DNA of 64,000 nucleotides from Cryptomeria japonica. Lineage: Eukaryota; Streptophyta; Pinopsida; Cupressales; Cupressaceae. The position numbers and the translations under genes are program-made. A model generated the notes under the pieces. The model worked only from the letters and a program-made list of their open reading frames with translations, ran no database searches and was not told where the DNA came from. Of the stretch, positions 1 to 11,389 are shown piece by piece. Position 1 is the first letter of the stretch, and every line of letters starts with the position of its first letter. The stretch covers positions 108,763 to 172,762 of the forward strand of contig NW_026729149.1 in assembly GCF_030272615.1 (NCBI RefSeq), read 5' to 3'.

Positions 1-2570
1 AGTAAGTAATTTTAAATAACATAAAATATAAATTAAATTAAAAAATTTAATATTATAATAATAATAAATTGTTTGATTTTCTATTCCAAATATGAGTTAC
101 TAGTTTATGTGGAGTATTGATGAAGTCAAGTATTGTCAATTTTGGAATATGAGTTAAGAGGGTGATTTTGAGGCTATAGAATATTATTTTTATTATTATT
201 TATGTAAATTTGAACTATCATAGTAATTACCTATGAGTGGGGCTCATAAATTAATGTTTAAAAAGTGTTTTAGAAACACCTAGAAGCTTGAGAAGTGTCA
301 TTGAAGATTAGTGATGAGTTTAATTAGAGAGAAATCTAACTTTGGAAGGGAGCCTTTCAAGTAAGAAAAGGGGTGTCACATAATAAATTTTCTCAAAAAA
401 GTAAGGATCTTTTAGAAGCCTTATTTGTTTTGATGAGATACTATCCTATTTTACTTTATTTATTCTTTTAGTCTTAAGAATCTTCTGGACATCTTAATTG
501 TTTTTATTTATATTTATGTAAAATTGAACTCCTATTGTAATAACCTATGAGCGGAGCTCTTATTTTATTGTGTAGAAAGTCTTTTACAAGTATCTAGATG
601 CGTAAAAAGTGTCTTAGAAGATTAGCGACAAGTTTCTATTGTGGCCTCTCTAACCCGTTATCGTTTATCGTTAGAGCAAGAATAGTTATACTAGATCTAG
701 TTGTCCCCCCTAAAATTCCAAGAGGTCTATTTTCCAGAGGTCTATTTTCCACTTGTTGCTGACCGGGTGAATGAAGGGACCCACACCTCAAGAATAAATC
801 TATAGTGATAGCCCCCTAACCGGGGATCCCACTATGGACAATTTCTTGGGGTGGGGGGATGATCATGATCCAGAGGGAAGGTTATGCTAGGTAACCTGAA
901 CATATGGTAAACCCTTTAATAGGGGGGCCCATTGGCGGATATGGGTCCCATTTCATACCATATCAAGTTATCTTCCCTGCCAAAAGTAGTGGTTAGAGTA
1001 GGGTGGGGTTGACTCCCTGCCCTATAGATAGTAGGGAAGTAGTAGAGTGCAAAGGTTTAAGAGACATAACTTTGAAAGCAACCTTTCCAATAAGAAAAAG
1101 GAGTGTCATATAATAAATTTACTAAAAATAGTAAGGATCTTTTAAAAGTCTTAGTTGTTTTTATGATATAATATCCTATCTTATCTTATTTATTTATTTA
1201 GTCCTAAGAATCTTATAGAAATCTTAGATGTCTAAAAATATATTTATCTCATATGTTATCTCATAATTTAAAATTCAAACATTTGTCACAATCTGTTTGA
1301 ATCCAATGTGTTATGTTACCCTATATGGTAAATATACCCTTATGAGAAAGGGCATCATATGGAATACATGTTGCATCCCCCTCTCTCTCTCATGGGTATG
1401 GAGATTTGTTGGAGTTGTATATTGGTGTGTAAAATATGAAAGTGGCTCCTAAATAAAAATTTAATATGTTTCCTATATCCTAGAGTATATAGTGGTAATC
1501 AAATTCAATAATTTTGAATAAAATAAAAATTAAACTACATTTATAAATTTAAATATTAAAATAATAAATTATCTTATTTTTTATATAAAATTTGAATTTC
1601 TAGTTTATGTGGAGTATTGATGAAGTCTTCTAATGTCAATTTTTGAGTTTGAGGTTAAGAGGGTGATTTTGAGGTTATACAGTATTATTTTTATTACTAT
1701 TTATTTGAAAATTAATAACTTTAGTAATAACCTTTGAGTGGACATCATATTTTAATGTATAAAAGTTGTTTTAAAAACATCTTGAGGTTTGAAAAGTTCC
1801 TTAGAATATTAGTGACAACTTAGCTTAGAGAGAAATCTAAATTTGGAATGCAACCTTTCAAATAAGAAAGGGGGTGTCACATAATAAATCTACTCAAAAT
1901 AGTAAGGATCTTCTAGAATTCCTTAAATAGAACACATAATACCACTATCTCTTCATTGATAGAAAGAGAAAAAATATAAGGACGACTTGACACATAATGC
2001 AACATTCAAATATTCATCTGAGATGAATCTCTTAAGGCTAAACAAGAGTACATATTTCTTCACTAATTTCAAATATCACTCATTAATATTTGAGTTTCAC
2101 TATAATAGCATAGAGTAATTTCAAATCATAATAATATAGGCTAATGAAAGAAAGTAACAACAAATGACTCAAAACCCATATCTCAGAAATGAAATTACAA
2201 GAGCTAAAATCATGGATAGTGTAAAATACTCTCTTGCACATAGAATTTCAACATTTGCTTCAAATATTCAAAACAAATGAAAAAAGCAATTTAGGCATAG
2301 TCTGATATGTCTTCCTCTTTCATTGCATCCATTGAAATTAAAGTCGAAGAAATAGAAAAAATTCCATTAAAACATTAAATTCACATAGCCAACTACTAAT
2401 CCTTCATAATCTGAATCCCCTTTTACCAAAACATGAAAATACTTATAGAATCCAAAATCACAAATCCTAAAGCTTCCTAAAAACATAACCATTCTCACAC
2501 CTTAATTTATGGAAAGATCCCCCTAATTACTTCTGCACTCCCCTTCATTAATGGTCTCAGCCTCATCATT
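1..2570. repeat. Intergenic flank with diverged direct repeats and a GC-richer insert
   Basis: No coding region is convincing here. Bases about 88-460 and about 1597-1925 are diverged direct copies about 1.5 kb apart, sharing a start around TAGTTTATGTGGAGTATTGA and an end around a GGTGTCACATAATAAAT block. Parts of the same repeat recur at about 500-640 and 1060-1160. The stretch at about 640-1057 is richer in G and C and interrupts the repeat. From 1930 to 2570 I see only AT-rich unique DNA. The same arrangement is present at 50254-52823. Confidence 0.6.
640..1057. other. GC-richer insert of unknown origin within the flank repeat
   Basis: The composition changes abruptly from AT-rich DNA to a segment with runs of C and G, including two adjacent copies of AGGTCTATTTTCC at about 717-750 and several GGGG and CCCC blocks. 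It splits a repeat whose left part ends near 640 and whose right part resumes near 1058. I see no open frame or terminal inverted repeat. A non-autonomous insertion or organelle-derived DNA are both possible. An identical copy lies at about 50893-51310. Confidence 0.4.
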
Positions 2571-3199
2571 TTGAGGTATTACATTTAGAACCATTTCAAT
2601 ACTAGCATTTGGAAACATTTTAGCATCAATGTGGAGGTAGATATGGTAAATGGGCTGGACAGATTTGAACATATTTAAACAATTGTACTCTTTGCATGTA
2701 CATTTTATGTTTGCCACCATACTTAGAAATTCAATCATTAGAGTGCATTTTAAATATGTTAGGCAAGTGTTTTGGTTACATGGTTAATTGTTGAGCCATT
2801 GTGTCGTTTCAACTATGTATTTGTTTGGAGTGACATTAAGATTAGAGAACGAACAATACAGTTCATAGTGAATGAATCAGGGTTGATAACATTGTGAGAC
2901 AATCATCCTAAATTAGTGTTCATATACCCAAACAAATCTATTAGAAGAAGTATCATCATGTCAACTGTTTGAGCATACAGTTGCAATTGTATTTGTTTAA
3001 ATTTGATTGGTGACTAGCCTTAGACTACCATAGATAAGTTCAACATGATTTTTAAAAGTACTGAAGAAGATTTCATCATGTCTTGAACTCCGAGAACTAG
3101 GTTCTTGCAATTTTTGTATAGAAAATTCAAAAACTAATAATAAACAAATCAAATTAATTTCATGTCAATATAGTGCACAATTTTCAAGAAATTGGCCAA
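2571..3199. repeat. 630-bp flank repeat, target of the chromovirus insertion (copy 1)
   Basis: This segment abuts the outer end of the chromovirus LTR. It recurs at 16883-17349 (truncated at the left), 35132-35735 (inverted), 40685-41312 (without the element) and 52824-53452. Several copies lose similarity near the same point, around the ATTTTGAGGTA sequence at 2571, so that may be a real repeat end. No protein is supported. The minus-strand open frame at 2523-2738 crosses the boundary and looks spurious. Confidence 0.75.
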
Positions 3200-6100
3200 T
3201 GTCTGTAATACCCACCAACATACCCTAGAGACAACTACTAATCTAACTAACAAATAGAGATAAATTTTTTTAAGAACATCAACTAATGCAACATAAATAA
3301 CTATCATCACTCAAGATCATAGATTAACAACTACATGAACAAATACAACATTATGATCATAAGAAAATCCATAGCATTATAAATGCAAGGGAAAATAACA
3401 TCATAACCATTATCATCTCAAAACATACATATATCCATTCATTCTCTCCCCCAAGGTATCTTAATGCCACTAATTGCTAACATCATAACCTAACACATCC
3501 ATACCATGAAATCATTAACATCAATTTTATTTAAGTTCTACTCAAGTACTTTCTTCCTATCTTTAGATTATGAGCTATCAAATGCATTTATTCATAACGC
3601 TATTAAATTTCTAGGGTCATTTTAAACAACTAGATCAAATGTTCCTATCTCCTATCTTTATCCATTATTCACCTATTACATCATGAATCTATATACATAT
3701 ACCCTTTCATACATATGGAACTAGATTATTTCCTTAAGAAAGATTGTTGCACATCTCATCAAGATTACTATCCTTATGCATATGCAAGATTATAATAGCA
3801 AGCACTTATCTACTTCCAAATAGGATTCCAAGCTACTAAACAAATTCAAGAATCATATGATACTACAAGAATAAACATAATATACTTATTCAATCTCCTA
3901 ATTCAACATAGGATCTCATTCCTAACATTTGAACATTTCTACAATGTGAACCATATAATAATACATCATCTTAATCCATTACAAGTCATAGTCTCTACAT
4001 CATAAAGTCCTATTACATAATAGTGCATGGTACAAGTACACAGTCGCTTCTATTACATCATATCCTAATGCATAATAATACAAGTTTCATAGGTACATAT
4101 CCTTCTTTTACATTTACAAGTCATCATGATACAATGTTATCTGCAAGCATAGAAATAAACTCAACATAGTGAATAATCAGTGTCCATATAAATCTACAGC
4201 TATTCATTCATTTCTATATTCCAATGATAACTAACAATAAGGATTAACATATTTCAAGACAAGGCATACATGATTGTAAACATAGTCACTGGCACACACA
4301 AGATATACACAAGACAATCCAATCGTATCACTCAATCATTTATTTCCCCTCTAATCTAAAACCACATACACAATTGAATATCCATTTACATAACATTCTA
4401 GAATCAAACTACTACAAGTCCTAATACATATGTTCACGAGAAACTGATTACATAGTCTATTTTACTATTACATCTTTCTTGAGTTACAAACCACCTGATA
4501 TCTGTTCCCAACTACATAGATTATGCTTCAGAACCATCTACATGATGAGTTAATATAAATCCATGTCCACGCATGCAATCATCTAATGAATAACATCCCG
4601 ATGGAAGAAGGCATCAAACCACCTGACTATGTGGAACCATCCCCTGTGCTAGGAGATGCCATGGGTTTCCAACTAACACTTAAGACCTAGGCTAACACCT
4701 AAGAACCAAGGGACTAAACATGACAACCACAAAATAACAACGAAGAACAATGTATCAAATTAGCTCACAAGGCTAATAAAAAATCAATAAATCCCAAAGG
4801 CATAATCAACAGCAAAGGCATAATGATAACGTACACACTTAGGGAAGAGTGTCATCACATACTATCCTCACAAAGAAGGGGCCACACCACACCTTGATAG
4901 ACATGTGCAACCATCTCCACCTTGGAGACAATCAAGGGAGATCGATTTACCACTCCAATGGTCTTCGCAAGCTCATCCCAAGTCAACAGTAAGGGGCTAT
5001 GAGGTGGGGAACCAAAAAAAAAATATATTATCTTGTTTAAGTAAATTCTTATTTACCCAAACCCAATAATCAAATTATTAGTGAACTATCACTTGCAATT
5101 AAACATAAACTTTTCATGTGGTCCCATGACAGTTCCAGACCCTAAGCATCATCTCTAGGAATCTCTTCAAGCTTATTGCTCATGACCCCGATCCTACACA
5201 TGCAAGAACCCACTCACCCTAATCATGGACCAATACCTTAGGTTGAAATATGTATTAAAAGAACATCACAACAACATCATGAAGACTTAAACATAGTCAC
5301 AACATCATATCAAGATTTATATACCCAATTACAAGAAAGAGCCTTCACCAAAATAATACAACATTGAACCAAGGCATAAACATGAGTTCAAAGGATAATC
5401 CAAAACAAATTCCAATACTCAACAATGTGGCAATAACATCCGACTAGAGCTCTCATAAACATTCCTGAATATCGAGGTATTCTTCCTCTCATTGGAGCAA
5501 CTCAACGTGAACAATATCATCAATGGTAAGGCACAAATCCTCTTACTGGAGCACAAAAAAAAACATGTAATTAACACGATGACATCATAAAAACCTATGA
5601 GGAAATCAATGCGATCACAAATTCCCAAAATCAAACAAATCAATCACAATGACCAAAACTGATAAAACATGCACCCCAAAGCAATTCAGCACATCCAAAA
5701 CCTAAAATGACACATTTGGGAGATAAATTAGCTCTCCCATGACATATTTTGGCATTTTGGAGCTATACTTTTGTGTTTTGGTGCCAAACAATAGCGTTTT
5801 GGGTTCAAAGAGCAAAAACCAATGAAAACACACATTTTATGTAATGAAACTTGCCCAGATTGCACATAGGATTGGTTAATCACAAAAATGACTCTCCTAG
5901 GAGGTGTGGGAGGATAAAATAATTCCTTGAAAACATAAAACTTGTATTCACAAGTCATACAAATGGATTTTAACATCAAATCCCCGGACCTCCTTTACAC
6001 AGACTTGCATAGAAAGACACCAAGTTTACATAGAAACTCATGGACATGCAGTATATCATAATGGGAGATAAAATAAAAATAAAAAAGAATATTAAATCCC

Positions 6101-6949
6101 AAGAAGAATACAAGGAAGGGAATACATAAATTTAAAAATATAATATACAAAATAAACATCCCCAATAATAGATGACGAAAGGAGATCCCGAGAAACAAAA
6201 AAACATATCAAATTGCAGTAAAACACAAAATATTATGTTATTATATCTAAAATCAAACTATTTTAAATACATCCAATTTTAATCTAGAGGAATAAATCCT
6301 CACTTGCCGCATCACACAACTTATAGAGTTTTCTGAAAACCCTTACGAAACAATTTCCAACCTAGATACTAACTCCCAAAAACTCAACTCCAAAAGCTAT
6401 TACAAGTTTCCTCAAATGAGTCCTAAATAGCCTTCCACCATTTTGGAGCTGAAATTAAAATTTATAAATTACCAATTGGTGGACAAAGGCAAAAACATGA
6501 AATTGGAAATATGAAAATACAACCAGATTCGAAAATTAAAACTTTTCGAAAAATTGTCCGACTCCTGGCAGCCATAACTTTTCATATGGGAATCGGAATT
6601 ACGAACTGTTTGAAGCATCAGAAATATCTCTGAGTGTAGATTATGCTTAGAGTTTTCTCTGTTGATTCCCACCATTTTTCGTGCCCGTTCAACATAGTTT
6701 AATGCCTCAAATTTGACTTGGAAGAATTTTTTTCAATTTTTTAGGAAGCTGAAACTTGAATAACATTCAAACAGTTAATGATTTTAATTTGATTCTTTCG
6801 CAAAGTTCTTTTTTTTTCCTCCTTAAGATTCTTGCAAATTTTGGGCTCCATCCACCTTCAAATAAAAACTTGCTATTTTTGGCTGTCGGCTAGAAAAAGC
6901 AACTTGTCAATTTTGAGAGTTGAAATCTCTTATTCATCTAAGAGGGTAT
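3200..6949 (-). mobile_element. Chromovirus 3' LTR plus 3' untranslated region (copy 1)
   Basis: Read on the minus strand, this follows the chromodomain stop codon and ends in a CA dinucleotide at 3201-3200 (TGTCTGTAATACCC on the plus strand), the usual LTR terminus. Flank identity in three copies begins exactly outside this point. The inner LTR start is not delimited; the LTR may approach 3.6 kb, long but within the plant Ty3/gypsy range. It is non-coding; small open frames in it are not conserved as protein. The matching inner copy that would define a 5' LTR is absent from the window. Confidence 0.7.
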
Positions 6950-7700
6950 CTAGAAATACAAAAAAATTAAAAGAAAACTTAAAAAAAAGAAATATTTTTG
7001 TGTGATATAGGATTGGCCATACACCATTGCATGCTCCTGCATCAGACACCTTGGGTAGATTGAGAAGTGACCGCATAATGTCTTAGCTGATTGAGGACAA
7101 CCCAGATGATCAACCTCTTCCTTGGAAAACCATGAAGAATATTCAATAGGTCTTTCCATCCATTTCAATAGATACTCCTCATACTACCTATTTCTAGTAC
7201 TCCTCCTCATGCGACTATCCAGAATTGCTTTGATCTCCTCCTTCTCTGAAGTAGGTGCAAGTATTTTGTATTGTACTATTGTTGGCTCCTCCTTTGTGCT
7301 ACCTTCATGATATTTTGTTATATCTGAAATGTTGAACATAGAGTAAATATTAATTTCTTCTAGCAACTCTACCTCATATGTGTTTCAAGATTCATGCTTC
7401 TTCAAGATTTTGCAGGGACCAAACTTCTTCATCTTCAGCTTATTGTATGTCCCCACTGGAAACCTTCCTTTCCTCAAATGAACCATCACCTCATCATATA
7501 GCTAAAACTCCTTATACCTCCTTTTTTGATCTACCTTAACCTTATACTGCAGATTTATCACATTGATGTGCTTCTTCACCTCTTCATGCATATTATTGGT
7601 GTGTTTTGCAAATTCATCGGCTCCGACACTTGTATCCATCACATAGTCCATCTTCCTCAATTCTAGAGCGGTCCTTGGATTGCCTCCATACAAAATTTGG
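6950..7700 (-). pseudogene. Chromovirus integrase C-terminus and chromodomain (copy 1, broken)
   Basis: Integrase tethers retrotransposon cDNA and joins it to chromatin; in chromoviruses a C-terminal chromodomain directs insertion to marked histones. Read on the minus strand, the fragment shows a GPCKILKK segment followed by NTYEVELLEEIN and FNISDITKYHEG (integrase C-terminal module), a charged linker ending STRNR, then YEEYLLKWMERP, SSWFSKEEVDHLG, the chromodomain core with its aromatic residues. In-frame stops interrupt it near 7501, near 7388 and just after STRNR, the last consistent with a CAG to TAG transition. The open frames lie at 7502-7693, 7184-7366 and 6950-7168. The chromodomain assigns the element to the chromovirus branch; the clade within it cannot be named. 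Confidence 0.88.
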
Positions 7701-7899
7701 AATGGTGATCTACTAGTTCTCCTATTGACAGAATGGGTGTAAGAAAATTCTTCCTGTCATAAGATCAGATCCAATCCCTCGGGTTTGTCTCCTACCAAGA
7801 ATCTCAGTAGGTTACCTAGACTCCTATTCACCACTTAAGTATACCCATCGGTTTGTAGAAGGTGTGCAAAACTGAACTTCAATTATCTCTTTAATTTTT

Positions 7900-8330
7900 T
7901 TCAAAAGGTACTCCAAAAGTATCCAACAAATTTGGTATCAGGATTTGAAACAAATACTTTTTGGTAAACCATGCAGTCTTACCACCTCCCTAAAGAACAA
8001 ATCAACAATGTGGACAACATCATGGGTCTTCCAACATGGGATGAAATGTGTCATCTTTGAAAACCTATCAACTACCACAAATATTGAATCATTCCCTCTT
8101 TGAGTCCTTGGTAAATGAAGAACAAAATGCATACATATATCTTCCCATCGCCTCTCAATTACAGGTAATGGCTTATATAGCCCTGTATTCTGGCTTAATT
8201 ATTTTGCCCTCTAGCACACTCTACAACTATGAAAAAATTTCTTCACATCCTATGATAATTGAGGATAATAATAATTCTCACTAATAATGGCAATGGTCTT
8301 ATCCTAACCAATGTATCCTACCATTCCTCC
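7900..8330 (-). pseudogene. Chromovirus integrase zinc-binding and catalytic core (copy 1, broken)
   Basis: The minus-strand frame at 7938-8132 reads [27 protein letters not shown] and then [17 protein letters not shown], the canonical Ty3/gypsy integrase core. The first catalytic aspartate, present as MDFV in unit B, is histidine here (MHFV), as it is in copy A. Just after GLPKSI the frame shifts by one base before the DTKF segment that normally follows the second catalytic aspartate. The upstream zinc-binding domain is only recognisable in another frame near 8230-8330. The protein cannot be active. Confidence 0.87.
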
Positions 8331-8499
8331 ACTGTGCTTCTGTTTGAGAAAATTCTTCCTCATAGAGCTCCTAGGAGCGCACAACTGGCCTCCCTTGAAC
8401 ACCATACCATCCTGGATTATGAAATCCAACAACCTGTCCAAAGTAACAAGCTCGTCCTATCCAAAGTAACAAGCTCCTTGCAATATTTTCAAGCCTCTA

Positions 8500-8800
8500 C
8501 AAAAACTCCACCCATTTCAAATGTCTATGATTCAATATTCCCTGACTATTCAAGAACTGCAATGCTTGATGATTAGTATACAAAACAAATTCCTTTGGCA
8601 ATAGGTAGTGTCTCCATTTATTTAATTCTTAAACTATTGCATAAAATTCTTGATCATAAACATAATATTTCTTCTTTGCATCATTTAGTTTTTCTCTAAA
8701 ATAAGAAATGGGCCTACCTTCCTATCTCAAAACAACTCCAATGGCATTACCGCTAGCATTACAATCCACCTGAAACACCTTATTGAAATCTGGAAAGAAT
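8500..8800 (-). pseudogene. Chromovirus RNase H (copy 1, broken)
   Basis: Translating the minus strand gives PISYFREKLNDAKKKY, then YDQEFYAIV, a stop, [19 protein letters not shown] and [12 protein letters not shown], the typical order of the Ty3/gypsy RNase H. A catalytic-site aspartate of the TDHQAL motif is asparagine here. About 138 bp lying between RNase H and integrase in unit B (22610-22760) are missing from this copy and from copy A. RNase H normally removes the RNA strand during reverse transcription. Confidence 0.8.
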
Positions 8801-8959
8801 AAAATAGGTTGCTACATCAACTTCTTCTTCAACATATTAAAACTATTTTCCACCCCATACTCCACATGAATTCTTTCTTATTCCCTCTAATTGTTTTAGT
8901 CAGGGGTGCACAAATGCTACTAAAGTTTCTAATGAGCTTCCTTTAAAAACTTGGTGAGC

Positions 8960-9560
8960 CATGGAAAGATCTCAACCCAGTAATAGTCCTTGGGGTAGTC
9001 AATTCCATAATAGCCTTCACCTTCTCTGGGTGCATCTTAAGACCTTCTCCCTAGACAACAAACCTCAAGTACTCTAACTCCTTCACATAAGTACACTTCT
9101 TCAAATTAATCAGCAATTTCTCCCCTCTCAGCTTCTCAAAAACTCTATGAATATCCATCAAATTCTCCTCCAATGTCTTACTGAAAATCAAAATATCATC
9201 AAGGTACACAATAAAAAACTTACAAAAAAATTCCTGCAATACCTCGTTCATGAGCTGCATGAATTTTCTCGATGCATTGGTTAGCCCAAAAGGCATGACT
9301 AACAACTTATACAAGCTTTATTTAGTTTTGAAGGTGGTCTTCCACTTGTCCCCCTCTCTAATGTTGATTTTGTGATATCCACTCTTAAGATCAATCTTTG
9401 TGAAGTACTCCGCTCCACTCAAGCAGTCCATAACATCATCTATCATTGGCAGGGGAAATCTGTACTTGATTGTTATCTTGTTTATGGCCCTAGAGTCTGT
9501 ACACATCCTCCATTCTCCATTTTTGTTTGTTGTGCAGGTACTACACATGGACTCAGGCTA
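8960..9560 (-). pseudogene. Chromovirus reverse transcriptase (copy 1, broken)
   Basis: The minus-strand frame contains [20 protein letters not shown] and [18 protein letters not shown], then [25 protein letters not shown] and the catalytic YLDD box in FFIVYLDDILIFSKT. All belong to a Ty3/gypsy reverse transcriptase, which copies element RNA into DNA. Two in-frame stops break it: one after TFKTK (near 9318), shared by all copies that include the site, and one after LRFVV (near 9051), shared only with copy A. Unit B still reads VVSGEGL at the latter place. Open frames are 9318-9548 and 9051-9314; the second starts inside the domain. Confidence 0.92.
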
Positions 9561-9689
9561 TTTTAGATAAATCCTTTTTTGAACAACTCTTGAACCTATC
9601 AGTTCAACTCTTTATTTAATGTTGGAGTCATTCTATGGGCTGCCTTACTTAGAAAACTAGCTCCAACCTAGAAACACGATATCTTGAAG

Positions 9690-10039
9690 CTCATTCAAAA
9701 CATTAAAAACTTGTATAGGCACCTCTTCATTATCTTCTTTATCCACTCTCAAAATTAAAGAAAAATACACAGGTTCGTGTTTCATACCTTCCAAAAATTT
9801 TCTCATCGAGAAAACATATTTTGGCATTACTACATATCTTTTCTTCCATCTCCTTTAGAGGCTTGAGATTATGGTGAACTCCTTCCTTTGTTAGGGTATA
9901 GGTATTTAGACGACCATCATGTAAAACATGCCTATCAAACATTCATGGCCTCCCTAACAACATGTGTCATGCATCTATGGGTATGATGTCACTGAGTACC
10001 TCATCAAAATATCTAACAATCTTGAATTTTACCAAGCAG
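9690..10039 (-). pseudogene. Chromovirus protease tail and PR-RT linker (copy 1, truncated)
   Basis: On the minus strand the segment reads SDIIPIDA, a stop, HMLLGRP, a stop, then MFDRHVLHDGRLNTYTLTKE. This is the C-terminal end of a Ty3/gypsy protease and the linker before reverse transcriptase. The stops replace a Cys and a Trp codon. The catalytic Asp-Ser/Thr-Gly part and all of gag are missing because the sirevirus LTR begins at 10040, cutting the protease. Confidence 0.78.
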
Positions 10040-11252
10040 TGCTCTATTAGAATAAATCGGTGACTGAGAGGGGTGTGTATCAGTCAAAACAATTTATACA
10101 CAATTCAAACATTCAAACAAACTAGTCTTCAACTATCCTTCCAAATTAACTTAAACATTGCATAAATCATGAAAGAAAATAAAATAAAAGAAAAGAGATT
10201 TGCATGCACAAATAAGTATCACATAACACTAGCAATTATACGTGGAAATCCTCGGTTAGAGGAAGAAAACCACGGTGAGGATAACCCACAATCTCTTTTA
10301 CTGTAGTGAAAAAGAGTGCCCTGTTAAGAGATTACAACCAGTTCTTTCAGAGAATATCACCCTGTTAGAAGGGACTCGTGTCCAGTTAAGAATACCTTAG
10401 AACCTGTTAAAGGTCACCTTCCTAGAGGATTTTATAACTTCATATCTGAAGTGACTCGATTAAAAGATTTTACATAAAGAATCGGTTAAGGTTCACCCTG
10501 TTAAGGGATTTACAATACTACAATTGTTAGAAGACAACAAAGATGATTGATCTATTTGATGACACTACCTCTATCTCATAGATCCACTTTGCATGCTTTT
10601 TTCTTCTGATCTGTGTCGGCTTCACCGATTCATACCTCTATCTGCTTCACTCTATTCTGCTCCCCGTGTTTACATTAACACAAATCTTTTTCACATTTAC
10701 AACAATAAAATCAAAATGAATGATGTGTATATATTACCATTAATTCTAGTGCCAACTTTCCCTCCAGAAATCTGTTATCGTGCCTCGAATTTCTCTCCAA
10801 AAATAATTCTAGGAAAATGGTCAGGACAACCATTCATGCTGATAAGCTTGCCAGTTGAAAAGGGAAGATTATCGGTTCAATTGGATGTTATCTAGATGTT
10901 TCTACGGTTGTTATTTGAACTCTTGTATTCCCAATTGTTGCTTATGTACCAGTCGAGTTCTGCCTAACCGGTTACCTCTTGTATATTGGTCTACTCACTT
11001 CTTAATTGGTTACCTCCTATATATTGGTCTACTCACTGCTTAGTCGGTTAACCCTTGTATACCGGTCTAGTCACTACTTATTTGGTTAACCCCTATATAG
11101 CGGTCTAGTCACTGCCAATAGAGATAAGGACTCTTGTTCTTCACCAGTTACCCTTTACTCCTTTATTGATGGATTGTGGAGACTTAGAAGATGATTTTGC
11201 CAACAATGAAAACCATTTCACCGGTCATACAAAATGCATCGTAATGCCAACA
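10040..11252 (-). mobile_element. Sirevirus-like Ty1/copia 3' LTR (copy 1)
   Basis: The segment is bounded by TG at 10040-10041 and CA at 11251-11252 and is 1213 bp long, exactly as in unit B (24308-25520). It lies just downstream, on the minus strand, of a purine tract, the arrangement of a 3' LTR. It contains no supported protein. Its outer end falls inside the chromovirus protease, so the sirevirus element is nested in the chromovirus or joined to it at that point. The five bases outside (AGCAG here, GGCAG in unit B) would be the target-site duplication if the other LTR could be found. Confidence 0.72.
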
Positions 11253-11265
11253 AACTCCCCCTTTG
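11253..11265 (-). other. Polypurine tract abutting the sirevirus 3' LTR (copy 1)
   Basis: On the minus strand the sequence AAAGGGGGAGTTT directly precedes the LTR start. It is flanked by an 8-bp inverted repeat, AATGCCAA and TTGGCATT. A polypurine tract primes plus-strand synthesis. A second similar tract (ATAGGGGGAGTTT) lies at about 11345-11357, in keeping with the repeated tracts known for sireviruses. Confidence 0.7.
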
Positions 11266-11389
11266 GCATTGTTGGAAATTACTACAAAGTAGTCATGTAT
11301 GTGTCGGTTCTTACCCTTGTTTCATATACCTCATGTATATATATAAACTCCCCCTATTGACATCAATGACAAATAATATACAAAAGGAT

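Noticed and set aside
1920-1960. AATACCACT string near 1950 read as a primer-binding site on the minus strand
   Set aside because: Only TGGTAT matches the tRNA-complementary motif, no LTR end lies next to it and no gag follows.
2523-2738. Minus-strand open frame of 71 codons, identical in copy A
   Set aside because: Identity reflects the recent duplication. The frame crosses the edge of the flank repeat and is not preserved in the diverged copies at 35600 or 40700.
8048-8576. Plus-strand open frames overlapping integrase and RNase H
   Set aside because: They are antisense shadows of the minus-strand pol remnant, whose motifs are unambiguous.
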